Of a stretch of DNA of 38,525 nucleotides, positions 1-7,585 are shown in pieces; within the stretch, counting starts at the first letter, position 1, and every line of letters begins with the position of its first letter. The notes below the pieces were generated by a model. That model made no database searches and was not told the DNA's origin. It worked only from the letters and a program-made list of their open reading frames with translations. Location: positions 1 through 38,525 of the forward strand of contig CANOKL010000042.1 of NCBI GenBank assembly GCA_947566645.1. Reading direction: 5' to 3'. The position numbers and the translations under genes are program-made. This DNA is from an uncultured Lachnospiraceae bacterium (lineage in GTDB: Bacteria > Bacillota > Clostridia > Lachnospirales > Lachnospiraceae).

Positions 1-430
1 AGAAGTAGAGCTTAAAAGCCAGGAAACGCCTGTGCAGGTGGCAGTCACCTGGGAGGAAGGAAACTATAACCCACAGCAGCCAGGAAATTATACGCTAAGT
101 GGTGAGCTGAATCTTCCAGAAGGGATGGAGAACCCACAGAATCTGAAAGCAGAGATTGTGGTGAAGGTGACGGAAGGCCCAGATGAAAACAGTGAGATCA
201 TCAGCGTAAGGGCATTTGAAGAGGTAGAAGCCGCAGTTGGAACTGCATTCGAGAATCTCCCACTGCCTGGGACGGCAGAAGTAGAGCTTAAAAGCCAGGA
301 AACGCCTGTGCAGGTGGCAGTCACCTGGGAGAAAGGAAACTATAACCCACAGCAGGCAGGAAAATATACGTTAAGCGGCGAACTGAATCTTCCGGAAGGG
401 ATGACGAACCCACAGAATCTGAAAGCCCAG
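1..430 (+). repeat. 276-bp tandem repeat encoding Ig-like modules
   Basis: The sequence beginning at base 1 recurs from base 277, giving a period of 276 bp (92 codons). The first roughly 150 bases of each copy are nearly identical in DNA, which suggests recent duplication or gene conversion. The array probably continues upstream of the window. Confidence 0.85.
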
Positions 431-997
431 ATCACTGTAAATGTAAAGAAAACAGGCCAGACGGTTGTGACACCTCCGGCTGTTACAGAAGAACCTGTCC
501 GCGTCGGAGCTGCATATACGGTAGGACAGTTCAGGTTTAAGGTGACAAGTACAGGCAAAAAGACAGTAGCAGTTACGGGAAGTAAGAATAAGTCTATGAA
601 AAAAATTCGTGTTCCCAGTACAGTTAAGATTAAAGGAAAGACTTATAAAGTAACAGAAGTTGGAGCCTCTGCATATAAGAACTGCAAAAGGGCTAAATCA
701 GTCACAATTGGTTCAAATGTACGTGTAATCAAGAAAAATGCATTTTATGGATGTACAAAAGTGACGAAGGTGGTTCTTGGCAGTAAGAAACTGAAACAGA
801 TTGACAGCAAGGCATTCTATAAGTGTAAAGCCCTCAAAAGTATTACGATCAAGAGTACAGTATTGAAAAAAGTAGGCAGCAAGGCTTTTACAGGGACATC
901 GAAGAAGCTTGTTGTAAAGGTTCCGAAAAAGAAGAAAGCCGCATACAAAAAGCTTCTGAAAAACAAAGGCCTCAGCAAGAACGCAAAAATTAAGTAA
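2..997 (+). CDS. Surface protein, 3' part: Ig-like (Big_4) repeats plus BspA-type leucine-rich repeats
   Basis: The reading frame is already open at base 2, so this is the C-terminal part of a longer exported protein whose start and signal peptide lie upstream. It shows two Ig-like modules of bacterial group 4 type, recognisable from 'VGTAFENLPLPGTAEVEL', 'VAVTWEKGNYNPQQAGKYT' and 'LSGELNLPEGM'. A linker follows, then about 130 residues of BspA-like leucine-rich repeats (LRR_5), with repeated 'AFYGCTKVTKVVLGS' and 'AFYKCKALKSITIKS' patterns and a lysine-rich end. Such proteins are cell-surface adhesins or scaffolds. No LPxTG motif or membrane anchor is visible. The GH31 gene starts 14 bases after the stop with its own GGAGG, so the two are probably co-transcribed. 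A GTG at 32 lies inside the repeat and is not a credible start. Confidence 0.85.
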   Translation, partial: EVELKSQETPVQVAVTWEEGNYNPQQPGNYTLSGELNLPEGMENPQNLKAEIVVKVTEGPDENSEIISVRAFEEVEAAVGTAFENLPLPGTAEVELKSQETPVQVAVTWEKGNYNPQQAGKYTLSGELNLPEGMTNPQNLKAQITVNVKKTGQTVVTPPAVTEEPVRVGAAYTVGQFRFKVTSTGKKTVAVTGSKNKSMKKIRVPSTVKIKGKTYKVTEVGASAYKNCKRAKSVTIGSNVRVIKKNAFYGCTKVTKVVLGSKKLKQIDSKAFYKCKALKSITIKSTVLKKVGSKAFTGTSKKLVVKVPKKKKAAYKKLLKNKGLSKNAKIK

Positions 998-1011
998 TGG
1001 AGGAAGTATAG

Positions 1012-4000
1012 ATGGGAAAATATGCTGTAAGATACAAAAAGGCAGCGTCAGCTCTTATAACAGCCCTGGCTTTTAGTGCATTGCCGCTGGCAGCCGATGC
1101 GGATGTACGGTTTGATAATTTTCGGGTAAAAGACATCTATGAGGCAGAGGATGCAGAGAAGATTGGAAAGGCCAAGGTGAACACAGACCACACAGGATTT
1201 TCCGGGACAGGGTTTGTGGATGAGATGGGAAATGTAGGAAGTGGTCTCAGGTTTACGGTGGATGCAAAGGAGGCAGGCAGATACACCATGTCCATACGAT
1301 ACAGTGTGGGAAGCGATGGGGATGCGGCAACCATCAATCTCTACCTGAACGGAAAGAAACAGGAACAGCTTGGCCTTGGGGCTCTGGGAAGCTGGGATGC
1401 CTGGTGGAACAGGAACTGTACGGTAAACCTGAAGGCCGGGGAAAATGTTATTGAAATAAAACGGGAAGACGGGAACGCAAATGCAGCAAATTTCGATTAC
1501 ATCACAATAGAAAAAGCCGCCTGGACCTACATCGGAAGCTGCACAGGTTTTGAAGGAGACGGGACAAATGAGATTACCTTCCAGTGCGAGAATGCGGCTG
1601 TAAGGATGAAGGCCTGCGATGACGGAGTGATTAAGGTCTGGTGTGAGCCGTCTAAACGGTTTTACCGGAGATATGATTCGTTCGCTGTTGTACAGGAGGA
1701 CATTAAGCCTGTCAATCTGAAGGTGGAGGATAAAGGGGACTATTATGAATTCGCTACAAGTAAACTGACAGTACAGGTTACAAAGGCGCAGTTTTCCATC
1801 AAATACCTGGATAAAACGGGGAATGTACTATGTGAGGGGCAGCCGGAAGGACTTGGCTGGAATGATCAGAATGAGCTGATTGTAAGAAATAAGATATCTG
1901 GAGAAGAAAAGTTCTGGGGACTGGGTGAGAAGACAGAGAGCTTTAACAAAACAGGAACTCAGTCTACGATGTGGAGTACGGATTTCCTGGGCGCTCAGGC
2001 AGATTCCATGGTAGCGGAACTTGGAAAGGGATGTTGGTATTTAAGCGACCCTCATTTTATCAGCTCCAGGGGATATGCGGTTTATTTTGATAATACTAGC
2101 AGAACACGGTTTGATATGGGAGCTACAGACGCCGGGACATGTTCCTTCGGAACGATGAACCCTGCAGCCGCGGGTGAGCTTTGCTATTATTTTATCAGCG
2201 GGAACGATATGAAGGAAATGACTACATCCTTTACGGATCTGGTTGGAAAGTCCTTCTTTGCACCAGAATGGGCTTACGGAAATATGCAGTGCCATTATGG
2301 ATACACCCAGAACCGTATTAAAGAGGTGGCGGACACATACCGTAAGAAAAAGATCCCCTGTGACGTGATGTTTTCAGATATTGAGTGGTATCAGAACCAG
2401 TGTTCCCCAACAGAGTGGAACAAGAAGAATTTCCCGGACCCGGATGGGATGCTTTCGGATCTGGACAGCAATGGATTCAAGTTCGGCGTAATTGATGACC
2501 CGAATATTTCGGCAGCTACTACATCAACGGATGACTATAAAAATGGAAAGGCCGCGAATTATTTTATTCGGAATACAGAAGGAAAAACCTCTCTTGCATA
2601 CTGGCCATGGGGAGCTGCAGACGGAAATGCAGCAAGTGGTATGTCTGGTGTGGTTGACTTTTTCAACCCTAAGGCATCACAATGGTGGGGTGATCTTCAC
2701 AACAAGGTTCTTAGTCAGGGAATCGATGCCTTCTGGCTGGATATGAATGAGCCGGCAAGATATCTCCCCAACTGGGCATTTTATAACGAGGATGGAAAAT
2801 CTTTCGGAGATATCGGAGAACTTCATAATGTATTTGCCCTTGGACATAACAAAGCAATGTATGAAAAAGTTTCTGAGAATAAAGAAACGAGGCCGTTTCT
2901 TATGACGCGTTCCGGCTTTACTGGCTCCCAACGCTATGCGTCTCCATGGACAGGAGATATCCGGAGTGACTGGGAATCTATGTCCCAACAGCTCAGACTT
3001 GGACTTGGACTTTCCATGTCAGGTTTTTCCTACTGGGGCTTTGATATCGGTGGATTTTATGGTAATTTTACAGACGATCAGTACAAGCGCTGGGTAGAGC
3101 TGGCAACGTTTGCCCCGGTTCACAGATTCCATTATGCCAACTGGAACGAGGGAGACGGGAACGGGCAATGTTATACAGGAGGCGGAAAAGAACCCTGGAA
3201 TTTTGGCTGTGAGGAGATTTCAAGAAATCAGATAAACATGCGATATGAACTGATCCCGTATATGTATTCCTGTACCGCAGACAGTGTAATCGGAACCGGG
3301 CTGGAGGGAAAAGCAGGGAAGGGAACAGGAATTCCTCTTGCAAGGCCGATGGTTATGGAGAACTATAAGGATGTAAATACCCATGAGATGGACACCCAGT
3401 TTATGTGTGGGCCAAGTATACTGGTGGCTCCTGTAGTAGAAGATTCCACTAAAAAATCGGTGTATTTTCCGGAAGGCGCATGGTATGATTATGGAACCGG
3501 GAAGAAGATCTCCGATGGAAAGGAGACAAAAGATTATAATGCTCCGATTGACAAGCTTCCGGTTTTCGTAAAGGAGGGTGCGATTCTCCCGAAGATGCCG
3601 GTGATGCAGTATGTTGGAGAAAAGTCTCTGGATCAGCTGACTCTTGATGTATACCCTCTTACAAAGACCGGGAAAAGCTCCTTTGTATATTATGAGGATG
3701 ACGGAAAAAGCCAGAACTATAAAGAAGGTATGTATGCGACAACAAAATATGAGTGTCAGGTTTCAGAAAATAATGGACTGACATTTACAATCAATGCCAG
3801 AACCGGAGACTATGCAAAACAGGTAGCAGAGAGAAGTTATCTTATGCAGTTCCATGTTGACGGGAATGCAAAAGGAGTAAGTATTGATAGTCAGCCATTA
3901 ACTTCAGCAGCTTCCCTGGAGGAGCTTCAGGTGGCGGAAAGAGGCTGCTTTACAGACAGTAAAACTCAGATCTGTTATGTAAAGATGAAGGATGACAAGG

Positions 4001-4026
4001 CAGCACATACAGTAACAATTCAATAA
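1012..4026 (+). CDS. Secreted GH31 family glycoside hydrolase with N-terminal CBM35/CBM6-like domain
   Basis: This 1004-residue protein is an extracellular alpha-glycosidase of family GH31 (alpha-glucosidase/alpha-xylosidase group; exact substrate unclear). A signal peptide covers about residues 1-30, with a likely cut after 'ADA'. A beta-sandwich carbohydrate-binding module follows at about 40-170 ('IYEAEDAEKIGKAKVN', 'GENVIEIKREDGNANAANFDYI'). The GH31 barrel carries the nucleophile in 'FWLDMNEP' (Asp577) and the acid/base in 'SPWTGD' (Asp649), then 'SGFSYWGFDIGGFYG'. A C-terminal beta-domain ends the protein. The start is chosen on GGAGGAAG at 999-1006. The partner upstream is a surface adhesin; downstream is gene debris, including a dead GH32, so this may be the surviving member of a polysaccharide locus. 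No cell-wall anchor is seen. Confidence 0.9.
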   Translation: MGKYAVRYKKAASALITALAFSALPLAADADVRFDNFRVKDIYEAEDAEKIGKAKVNTDHTGFSGTGFVDEMGNVGSGLRFTVDAKEAGRYTMSIRYSVGSDGDAATINLYLNGKKQEQLGLGALGSWDAWWNRNCTVNLKAGENVIEIKREDGNANAANFDYITIEKAAWTYIGSCTGFEGDGTNEITFQCENAAVRMKACDDGVIKVWCEPSKRFYRRYDSFAVVQEDIKPVNLKVEDKGDYYEFATSKLTVQVTKAQFSIKYLDKTGNVLCEGQPEGLGWNDQNELIVRNKISGEEKFWGLGEKTESFNKTGTQSTMWSTDFLGAQADSMVAELGKGCWYLSDPHFISSRGYAVYFDNTSRTRFDMGATDAGTCSFGTMNPAAAGELCYYFISGNDMKEMTTSFTDLVGKSFFAPEWAYGNMQCHYGYTQNRIKEVADTYRKKKIPCDVMFSDIEWYQNQCSPTEWNKKNFPDPDGMLSDLDSNGFKFGVIDDPNISAATTSTDDYKNGKAANYFIRNTEGKTSLAYWPWGAADGNAASGMSGVVDFFNPKASQWWGDLHNKVLSQGIDAFWLDMNEPARYLPNWAFYNEDGKSFGDIGELHNVFALGHNKAMYEKVSENKETRPFLMTRSGFTGSQRYASPWTGDIRSDWESMSQQLRLGLGLSMSGFSYWGFDIGGFYGNFTDDQYKRWVELATFAPVHRFHYANWNEGDGNGQCYTGGGKEPWNFGCEEISRNQINMRYELIPYMYSCTADSVIGTGLEGKAGKGTGIPLARPMVMENYKDVNTHEMDTQFMCGPSILVAPVVEDSTKKSVYFPEGAWYDYGTGKKISDGKETKDYNAPIDKLPVFVKEGAILPKMPVMQYVGEKSLDQLTLDVYPLTKTGKSSFVYYEDDGKSQNYKEGMYATTKYECQVSENNGLTFTINARTGDYAKQVAERSYLMQFHVDGNAKGVSIDSQPLTSAASLEELQVAERGCFTDSKTQICYVKMKDDKAAHTVTIQ

Positions 4027-4074
4027 AGAGGCAGTGAGCCCTGGAAAAAATCAGTATCTGATGGAAAAGGCTGA

Positions 4075-4281
4075 GGCCTCAAAGATGCATTTATACTGAG
4101 CGGCAGATTCTGGATTGTAAAGTCTAACGCAGAGTCAGGCATTGGTTATACTAAAAAACTGGCCTGGTCTGTTTCCAACAAAAAGTATGCGTCTGTAAAT
4201 TCCAGGGGAGTCGTGGGGACATGCGGTGAGCAGGGATTTGCTGCACTGGGAATATCTTCCGGCCGCACTTGCCCCGGATGA
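4075..4281 (+). pseudogene. Remnant of a Big_2 Ig-like domain
   Basis: This frame reads '...ESGIGYTKKLAWSVSN' and 'KKYASVNSRGVVG', the typical end of a bacterial Ig-like group 2 module. It is preceded at once by a stop (4072-4074), has no start codon or ribosome site, and closes at 4279. It is a fragment of a lost surface protein or multidomain hydrolase, possibly the same gene as the GH32 remnant that follows. Domain naming is by recognition only. Confidence 0.6.
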
Positions 4282-4330
4282 ATTCTGTGTTCCTTTGACA
4301 CACCCGTATACATGAGCATCTGCCTGCCGT

Positions 4331-4354
4331 CCGGAAGTGTTATCGCACTTCCGG
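4331..4354. repeat. 9-bp perfect inverted repeat (hairpin)
   Basis: CCGGAAGTG at 4331-4339 and CACTTCCGG at 4346-4354 enclose a 6-base loop. No T-run follows, so it is not a standard terminator. It sits at the left edge of the GH32 remnant. Confidence 0.6.
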
Positions 4355-4361
4355 AAAAGCA

Positions 4362-5012
4362 GCCGTCGAACTGGATGGAAGATGGGTGCTGCTTACAGTC
4401 CCCAGGATATGCTCCCGGAAGGCTTTGAATACCATAATGGAAATGGTACGCTCTGCCTGATTGGGGATTTTGATGAGGATGCAGGCGTATTTCAGGAAAT
4501 ACATAACCATTCAGTGGATTACGGGATTGATTTTTATGCCCCTCAGACGGTGCTTACACCGGACGGGAGACGGGTTATGATCGGGTGGATGCAGAACTGG
4601 GATTCCTGCGGCATCCGTTCACGGGAAGAACCGTGGTTTGGACAGATGAGCCTTCCGAGAGAATTGCTGGTAAAAAACAACAGGCTTTATCAGAAACCAT
4701 TAAAAGAGCTGGAGGCGCTGAGATGCAGCAAAGTAGAATATGCAGGCGTAACGGTAACGGATACAGTCTGGCTTGATGGAATTAAAGGAAGAATGATTGA
4801 TATGGAGCTTACGGTGCGTCCGGGAGATCCGGAGGACTTGTATCAGAAATTCGCAGTCCGGTTTTCTGGATCGTTTCAGTGTGGAAGTCTTTGTGAATGA
4901 CGGGGAACAGGTTCTGTCGGCTTCTCTGTATACGAGACAGGAGGCAGACAGGATTTCGTTCTTTGCAGATGGGAATGCGAAGATTGATGTTGTAAAATAT
5001 GATCTTGCGTAG
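4362..5012 (+). pseudogene. GH32 (sucrase/fructanase) pseudogene, frameshifted and internally deleted
   Basis: This is the remnant of a beta-fructofuranosidase-type GH32 enzyme. From 4362 one frame reads 'AVELDGRWVLL'. A one-base shift near 4395 moves to 'SPQDMLPEGFEYHNGNGT', then 'DYGIDFYAPQTV', 'RVMIGWMQNWD' and 'GQMSLPREL', all GH32 landmarks. After 'YQKFAVR' (about 4860) the expected middle of the C-terminal beta-sandwich is absent. The ending 'DRFSVEVFVNDGEQVLSASL' appears in another frame and runs to the stop at 5012. The N-terminal catalytic WMNDPNG region is also missing. The longest open segment (4337-4900) has no plausible ribosome site. Intact members are about 450-500 residues. 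It is judged non-functional with high confidence. Confidence 0.85.
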
Positions 5013-5029
5013 ATATTGTCCCTTTTAAG

Positions 5030-5070
5030 GTTACTATTTACGGGCCGTGACACTGCACGGCATCCGGGCC
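5030..5070 (+). repeat. Dispersed repeat family 1, copy a
   Basis: Begins GTTACTATTTACGGGCC and continues into CCGTG-ACACTG-CACGG, a short hairpin, then CATCCGGGCC. It shares the head and the hairpin with the copies at 5535 and 20414. Confidence 0.65.
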
Positions 5071-5162
5071 GGTCAGATTTATAGAATCACGAATCAAAGC
5101 CCCCAACATCATAAGACTGGTAAGGCGGATGCTGAAACATCCCCATTTTCTAAACTTTTTAC

Positions 5163-5191
5163 TTGAAATTACGTTATGAATCGTTTATAAT
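5163..5191 (+). promoter_or_regulatory. Sigma-A-type promoter for a small RNA
   Basis: TTGAAA at 5163-5168 and TATAAT at 5186-5191 are separated by exactly 17 bases. No gene with a ribosome site follows on this strand, only a short transcript ending at a terminator-like hairpin. Confidence 0.7.
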
Positions 5192-5197
5192 CGGTGT

Positions 5198-5312
5198 AGA
5201 AGGTAACGGAGATATTGGAACGTCCCCATTACCCCAGACGGAAACTTATGCAAAATGTTTTACAAGTTACACAGGCTATCCCCTATTGCGAGTAGAGGAT
5301 AGCCCTTTTCTG
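5198..5312 (+). ncRNA. Putative antitoxin small RNA (about 115 nt)
   Basis: Transcription from the promoter just upstream would start near 5198. It would end at a hairpin, GGCTATCC (5274-5281) with GGATAGCC (5297-5304), followed by CTTTTCTGT. The RNA has no plausible coding frame. It runs convergently into the 3' side of the short membrane-peptide gene at 5314-5397, so it would base-pair with the 3' part of that mRNA, as RatA does with txpA in Bacillus. This is inferred from sequence geometry; neither transcript end is measured. Confidence 0.55.
5274..5312 (+). terminator. Rho-independent terminator of the small RNA
   Basis: An 8-bp perfect stem (5274-5281 with 5297-5304) is followed by a T-rich run at 5305-5313. 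On the opposite strand the hairpin lacks a T-run, so it favours the plus-strand RNA. Confidence 0.65.
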
Positions 5313-5313
5313 T

Positions 5314-5397
5314 CTATTTCCGGCTGTTGTGGTTGTCTATGTATGTCAAGATGGTAAATACCACCAGGAGCAACGTTAATACTTCTAATGTATCCAT
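5314..5397 (-). CDS. 27-aa membrane peptide, probable type I toxin
   Basis: The minus strand encodes a 27-residue peptide that begins 'MDTLEVLTLLLVVF' and ends '-TYIDNHNSRK'. It has an acidic start, one hydrophobic helix of about 15 residues and a polar, basic tail, the form of small pore-forming or holin-like type I toxins of Firmicutes. The ribosome site is very strong: GGGGG at 5403-5407, five bases before the ATG at 5397. The leader folds so that this site is hidden (separate entry), and a convergent small RNA lies at the 3' side. Length, hydrophobicity, blocked ribosome site and antisense RNA together support a type I toxin; the exact family is not certain. Confidence 0.6.
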   Translation of the reverse strand: MDTLEVLTLLLVVFTILTYIDNHNSRK

Positions 5398-5402
5398 AAG
5401 AA

Positions 5403-5426
5403 CCCCCTTTCCGTTTCCGAAAAGGG
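5403..5426 (-). promoter_or_regulatory. Hairpin hiding the toxin ribosome-binding site
   Basis: In the toxin mRNA CCCTTTTCG (5426-5418) pairs with CGGAAAGGG (5413-5405) over nine base pairs, one of them G-U, closed by a GAAA tetraloop. The 3' arm contains the Shine-Dalgarno sequence. This would keep translation low until the mRNA is processed or refolded, a known feature of type I toxin mRNAs. A second short hairpin, GGGGA-TAG-TCCCC, lies just upstream in the leader. Confidence 0.6.
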
Positions 5427-5534
5427 CAACCGGGGACTATCCCCATACTGTCTACACCGACTGAAGATATTTTATCATATTTTGCCGGAGATTGCTATAT
5501 GTTTACCCATGTTTGGATACAGGGTTACTGTTTT

Positions 5535-5583
5535 GTTACTATTCACGGGACCGTGCACCCCGCTGCACGGCATCTGGCGCGAG
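5535..5583 (+). repeat. Dispersed repeat family 1, copy b
   Basis: GTTACTATTCACGGGACC leads into a 7-bp stem CCGTGCA-CCCCGC-TGCACGG (5551-5570), then CATCTGG. Same head and hairpin as the copies at 5030 and 20414. Confidence 0.7.
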
Positions 5584-5911
5584 TCGTTATTGATAAAATG
5601 CGTGCTGAAAACATATTGAAGATGGAGGGAAAAGGTAAACTGAGTAGATATATTAAAGTTGACGATTGAGTTTCATTCGAGTGAAAATAGTTAAAAACTC
5701 GAAAGACACTCAAATGGGGCTCGAAAGAACCGTCCTGGTTTCCTCAGCCTGTGTAGAGGCCTTGCCGCCTCGCGTGCCTTATTATATCACGGATCCGGGA
5801 GATAGAAAATGGGGTATTTTCAGAAAACTTATTTCATTTGGCGCAATGATTTTGTATAATGGAATGAGCAGAATATTAGTAATTACGGACGGCAGAGGGA
5901 GGAGGAGCTTT

Positions 5912-6341
5912 ATGAATGTTATATGGTCAAAATATATCCAAGGTGTAAAGACACTGTATTATTCCCGTAAACTGCGGTTTGATGACATGTTTGCAGAGCA
6001 GTATCAGGCATTATTTCAGCTGGATAAAACGAAAAATCTAAAGATTCTTGAAATAGGCTGCGGGCCCGGCGCGCTTGCGGGGGCGCTCCGCCGTTGGTAT
6101 CCGGGCGCTGAGATTACGGCCATTGACCGCGACAGTAATTTTATCAGTTTTGCGAAAGAGCATGAGAAAGGCATCACATTTTTAGAGGGGGATTGAGAAA
6201 TACGATAACCGGATCGCGCTCTATGACCGCGGCGAAAGACAATGGGATACCAGCGTGTCGGTCATCATGGCCATACGTGGAATGAAAAAACCTGTCATGG
6301 AAGGAGGGGAGGCTTATGCTGCCTGCAAGACAAAAAGCTGA
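5912..6341 (+). pseudogene. Class I SAM-dependent methyltransferase pseudogene, internal deletion
   Basis: The start is ATG 5912 behind GGAGGAG. The N-terminal part is intact ('MNVIWSKYIQGVKTLYYS', SAM-binding motif 'ILEIGCGPGALAGAL', acidic loop 'ITAIDRDSNF'), up to 'GITFLEGD' and a stop at about 6196. One frame over, the sequence resumes directly as 'EKYDNRIALYDRGERQWDTS' and 'VSVIMAIRGMKKP', the normal C-terminal end of this family, closing at 6339-6341. The middle of the enzyme, about 180 residues in intact relatives by my recollection, is missing and the join is out of frame. It cannot yield an active enzyme. The open frame extends upstream to 5666 but that part has no ribosome site or family similarity. 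Confidence 0.8.
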
Positions 6342-6725
6342 GGAGATATTAGCCGAAGCAGAAAAAGGTATGACGAAGCCGCCAGAATATGCCTGACACA
6401 TTCTTTTAACAGACAGACGGTTGATGATTATATCGGAAAGTTCGATACTACAGAGGAAGAACTGGACATGATCAAGGATGCCCTGGACGGGGTTGAACTG
6501 GATGAGTACGACCGTCTGATCCAGCTGTGCGATTCGATTGCCGGAGCAGAGGGCGTGCTGGATATCGAGGAGAGGATGAGGGATGTAAAAAGAAGGTATG
6601 GAGCCTATCCAGAGGAAAAGTGGAACCGTAACCTGATGCTGAAAAAGCATTTTGAAGAAAAGATGGGGAAGGATATCTATAGTGTGGCTAAGAAGGATAT
6701 CCATTTATGGGAGGAAGGATTATGA
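6316..6725 (+). pseudogene. HD-domain phosphohydrolase pseudogene, internal deletion
   Basis: The start ATG 6316 overlaps the end of the methyltransferase remnant. It reads 'MLPARQKAEEILAEAEK', the usual N-terminus of a clostridial HD phosphohydrolase. It then jumps, out of frame, to 'YDEAARICLTHSFNRQTVDD' and continues through 'KDALDGVELDEYDRLIQLCD' to the normal C-terminus, stopping at 6723-6725. The segment with the metal-binding His and His-Asp residues has been lost, so it is non-functional. A C-terminal open frame from 6468 has no good ribosome site. The final ATGA overlaps the GNAT start, showing the old operon order methyltransferase-HD-GNAT. Confidence 0.8.
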
Positions 6726-7273
6726 TATTAACGACAGAACGATTAGTGCTGAGGCGTTGGACCGAGGCAGATGCACAGAGCCTTTATGAATATGCAAAAG
6801 ACCCGGATGTGGGACCGGTCGCAGGATGGAATCCCCACAAAAATGTGGAGGAAAGCCTTGAAGTTATAAAAACAGTATTTACAGGCGCCGAGTGCTATGC
6901 AGTCTGTGAGAAGAAAAACAACGTGGCCATCGGCGCGGTTGAGTTGAAGCTTAATAGCTTTACGGATATGACCGAACGCGAGGATGAGTGTGAATTGGGC
7001 TACTGGATCGGGAAACCATTCTGGGGACAGGGGTATATACCGGAGGCCTCTTCGGAGCTTCTGCGCCGTGCTTTTGAAGACCTGGGGATGATTACGGTCT
7101 GGTGCGGCTACTATGACGGAAACAGAAAATCAAAGAGAGTGCAGGAAAAACTGGGTTTCCTGTACCATCATACCTGTAATGAAGTGCCTGTGCCGCTGTT
7201 GAATGAAATAAGAACAGGCCATACCAGCTATCTGACAAAAGACCAATGGCTGTTAAGGAACAGTCCAGTATAA
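6722..7273 (+). CDS. GNAT family N-acetyltransferase (RimJ/RimL-like)
   Basis: A 183-residue acetyl-CoA-dependent N-acetyltransferase. It begins 'MILTTERLVLRRWTEADA', the standard opening of the ribosomal-protein-alanine/small-molecule acetyltransferase subgroup. It carries the CoA-binding segment 'ELGYWIGKPFWGQGYIPEA' and the late motif 'NRKSKRVQEKLGF'. ATG 6722 is preferred over 6707 because GAGGAAGG (6711-6718) is correctly spaced for it, and it forms an ATGA overlap with the stop of the HD remnant. It is the only intact gene of this decayed block. The substrate cannot be told from sequence. Confidence 0.85.
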   Translation: MILTTERLVLRRWTEADAQSLYEYAKDPDVGPVAGWNPHKNVEESLEVIKTVFTGAECYAVCEKKNNVAIGAVELKLNSFTDMTEREDECELGYWIGKPFWGQGYIPEASSELLRRAFEDLGMITVWCGYYDGNRKSKRVQEKLGFLYHHTCNEVPVPLLNEIRTGHTSYLTKDQWLLRNSPV

Positions 7274-7305
7274 TTAGCGATGAGATTTCTGATTATCAGA
7301 CGGAT

Positions 7306-7468
7306 GTTTATTAGTTGCTATTCACAGATCAGGAATGCGCATAAACTGCGCATTCCGTGAGAACATGATTCAAGTGTGAGGGGCGGTTTTTGCGTAGCAA
7401 AACTCGGAATGCCGCCCCGAATCGTTACTATGAGCGGACGGTTAGTCCGTGAATAGTAACGTTTATTA
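7306..7468 (+). mobile_element. 147-bp MITE with inverted ends and 8-bp target duplication (family 1 copy c)
   Basis: GTTGCTATTCAC at 7314-7325 and GTGAATAGTAAC at 7449-7460 form terminal inverted repeats, 11 of 12 matching. GTTTATTA occurs directly outside both ends (7306-7313 and 7461-7468), an 8-bp target-site duplication. Inside are three hairpins: GGAATGCGC/GCGCATTCC (7332-7356), GGGGCGG/CCGCCCC (7380-7418), and a 37-bp near-palindrome (7424-7460) with GTTACTAT/ATAGTAAC outside and CGGAC/GTCCG inside. It has no coding capacity, so it would depend on a transposase supplied elsewhere. It fills the 312-base gap between the GNAT and DUF4869 genes. Confidence 0.8.
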
Positions 7469-7514
7469 GATTAAAGAGATAGAGAATCCATAAAATACCT
7501 TGACATTAAATTAC

Positions 7515-7543
7515 TTGTAATATAAAAAAAATTTGGATATAAT
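7515..7543 (+). promoter_or_regulatory. Promoter of the DUF4869 operon
   Basis: TTGTAA (7515-7520), a 17-base spacer and TATAAT (7538-7543) lie 42 bases before the DUF4869 start. A TTGACA at 7500-7505 could be an alternative -35 for TATAAA at 7521-7526 with a short spacer. Confidence 0.6.
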
Positions 7544-7585
7544 TTATTGAGAGAATAAAAAACCAATCAATGATGAGGTGCAAAT

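Larger units (their letters stand above)
5013..5911. other. Intergenic stretch between the GH32 and methyltransferase remnants
   Basis: About 900 bases without a conventional gene. It holds two copies of the GTTACTATT repeat (5030, 5535) and a probable type I toxin-antitoxin pair between them. The last 330 bases (5584-5911) contain no gene I can support; one possible promoter is seen there, TTTCAT (5832-5837), 17 bases, TATAAT (5855-5860). Confidence 0.6.

Noticed and set aside
5666..5911. N-terminal extension of the methyltransferase remnant
   Set aside because: In frame but without family similarity; GGAGGAG directly before ATG 5912 marks the real start.
7332..7418. Hairpins after the GNAT gene considered as its terminator
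   Set aside because: No T-run follows either hairpin, and both lie inside the MITE defined by inverted ends and target duplication.
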